From Oscillatoriales cyanobacterium (GTDB lineage Bacteria; Cyanobacteriota; Cyanobacteriia; Cyanobacteriales; Laspinemataceae), in the NCBI GenBank assembly GCA_011390955.1, contig JAABRM010000069.1, positions 1 through 37,851 of the forward strand: a stretch of 37,851 nt of DNA. Reading direction: 5' to 3'. The position numbers and the translations under genes were made by a program. Each line of letters starts with the position of its first letter. Position 1 is the stretch's first letter. Under the pieces are notes generated by a model, which searched no databases, had not been told where the DNA came from, and worked only from the letters and a program-made list of their open reading frames with translations. This document shows positions 36,902 through 37,851 of the stretch, piece after piece.

Positions 36902-37851
36902 ATGAAGCCCGAGCCGGACACAAGTGTAGATGCCGTCTTTTGGTCGCAGTGGCAAGAACACCAAGACTATCTTTATCGCTGTTGTCTGAAGCACCTGGGC
37001 AACCCCACGGATGCCCAAGATGCCCTCAGTGAGGCGATGCTGAAAGCCTGGGACAAAATAAGCACCACGGCTCAACCGATTCAGAATATTAAAGCCTGGT
37101 TAGTCAAGCTGACCTCCCATCACTGTATCGATATTCGGCGAAAGCGCAGTAAAGGTGCAGTGGCGATCGGGGATTTGGAGGCGATCGCTCCTGAAGCGGA
37201 GTCAGTCAGCCAGGAAGAAACACCAGTTGGCGCCGCTACGCGGCGCCAATTCGAGTTATTTTTTTGGGATGCCATAGAGAACTTATCGCCGAAACTGCGG
37301 GAAACTTTTCAGCTTTATCTGGAGCAGAAATATTCTTTAAAAGAAATCGCCCAACAACTTAACATTTCTTATGAAACTGTCCGCCAGCGAATTTCCCAAG
37401 GGCGGAAAATTTTGCGCCAGCAGTGGCATGAGTATAACGGAATCCCCGAAATCCCCTCCCCCGTAGACCCGGCACCTGGGGTCGAGCATTCTCATTCCCA
37501 GGCACAGCCTAGGAACGAGGAAAAACATGGCGCCCCCGTAGGGACTTGGGCCAGCCGTGTCCCTACTCCTCGTTCCCAGGCTCCAGCCTGGGAATGCCCT
37601 CCCGGAGGCTCTGCCTCCCGTGACTTCTCTCTAGCTCACAGACATACAGACGAGGCAGAGCCTCTGAATTCTCATTCCCAGGCACAGCCTAGGAACGAGG
37701 AGATGGCACCTGGGGTCGAGCATTCTCGTTCCCAGGCTCCAGCCTGGGAATGCCCTCCCGGAGGCTCTGCCTCCCGTGACTTCTCTCTAGCTCACAGACA
37801 TACAGACGAGGCAGAGCCTCTGAATTCTCATTCCCAGGCACAGCCTAGGAA
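36902..37851 (+). CDS. Sigma-70 family (ECF-type) RNA polymerase sigma factor, 3' end outside window
   Basis: The ATG at 36902 opens a frame with no stop through base 37851 (316 codons). Region 2 is visible at about residues 12-90 (YLYRCCLKHLGNPTDAQDAL, SEAMLKAWDKI, IKAWLVKLTSHHCIDIRRKR) and region 4 at about 128-182 (LSPKLRETFQLYLEQKYSLK, EIAQQLNISYETVRQRISQG). These allow promoter recognition by RNA polymerase. Between the regions a palindrome is inserted in frame (37227-37249). After residue 185 the frame runs through repeat DNA encoding SHSQAQPRNEE and SQAPAWECPPGGSASRDFSL twice, so either the protein has a long repeat-derived tail or the frame continues into another domain beyond the window. 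Confidence 0.82.
   Translation, partial: MKPEPDTSVDAVFWSQWQEHQDYLYRCCLKHLGNPTDAQDALSEAMLKAWDKISTTAQPIQNIKAWLVKLTSHHCIDIRRKRSKGAVAIGDLEAIAPEAESVSQEETPVGAATRRQFELFFWDAIENLSPKLRETFQLYLEQKYSLKEIAQQLNISYETVRQRISQGRKILRQQWHEYNGIPEIPSPVDPAPGVEHSHSQAQPRNEEKHGAPVGTWASRVPTPRSQAPAWECPPGGSASRDFSLAHRHTDEAEPLNSHSQAQPRNEEMAPGVEHSRSQAPAWECPPGGSASRDFSLAHRHTDEAEPLNSHSQAQPR
37227..37249. repeat. 23-bp palindrome inside the sigma factor gene
   Basis: Arms TTGGCGCCG and CGGCGCCAA around CTACG. The reading frame is kept, adding VGAATRRQ between regions 2 and 4. Confidence 0.85.
37571..37851. repeat. 156-bp-period direct repeat within the sigma factor frame
   Basis: 37571-37695 and 37727-37851 are identical over all 125 bp visible, with CGTTCCCAGGCTCCAGCCTG and ATTCTCATTCCCAGGCACAG segments. 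GCACCTGGGGTCGAGCATTC also occurs at about 37472 and 37706. 156 is a multiple of three, so both copies are read in one frame. Confidence 0.93.

Overview
The window comes from a cyanobacterium, most likely a gas-vacuolate filamentous one (Oscillatoriales type). The evidence is the dense scatter of the HIP1 octamer GCGATCGC, a petN gene for the cytochrome b6f complex, gas-vesicle genes gvpF, gvpG and gvpV, multi-PAS signalling proteins, and heptanucleotide tandem repeats in most gaps between genes. The genus is not assigned.

Layout. 1-9109 is the downstream half of a type I-D CRISPR-Cas locus: the 3' end of csc1, then cas6, cas4, cas1, cas2, a leader with a promoter, and a long array of 63 identical 37-bp repeats plus one degenerate terminal repeat. 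Every gap between these cas genes except cas4-cas1 holds repeat DNA. 9122-10189 is ddl, whose ribosome-binding site sits directly against the last repeat. 10190-18512 is an accessory island full of MITE-like elements. It holds a small membrane protein, a NACHT ATPase with a glycine-zipper membrane region, an S26 signal-peptidase-like pseudoenzyme that follows the NACHT gene in the same frame after one stop codon, two near-identical Uma2 genes flanking that pair, and three DUF29 genes, two of them split by the same 22-bp insertion inside a HIP1 site.

18513-28498 is more housekeeping-like: acnB (with an in-frame repeat insertion), a LOV-GGDEF-EAL c-di-GMP protein, gvpV, gvpG, gvpF, a DJ-1/PfpI protein and petN. 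29483-37851 is regulatory: a very large CBS/multi-PAS histidine kinase, an RluE/RsuA-type pseudouridine synthase, an AraC-type regulator with a clear terminator, and a sigma-70-family factor that runs off the window through in-frame repeats.

The most unusual points are the NACHT + dead signal peptidase pair, the paired filled and empty sites that show TA-targeted insertion of a MITE, and small repeats inserted into HIP1 sites and coding genes. No tRNA or rRNA gene and no complete transposase was seen. All functional calls come from reading translations and motifs; no database search was run.
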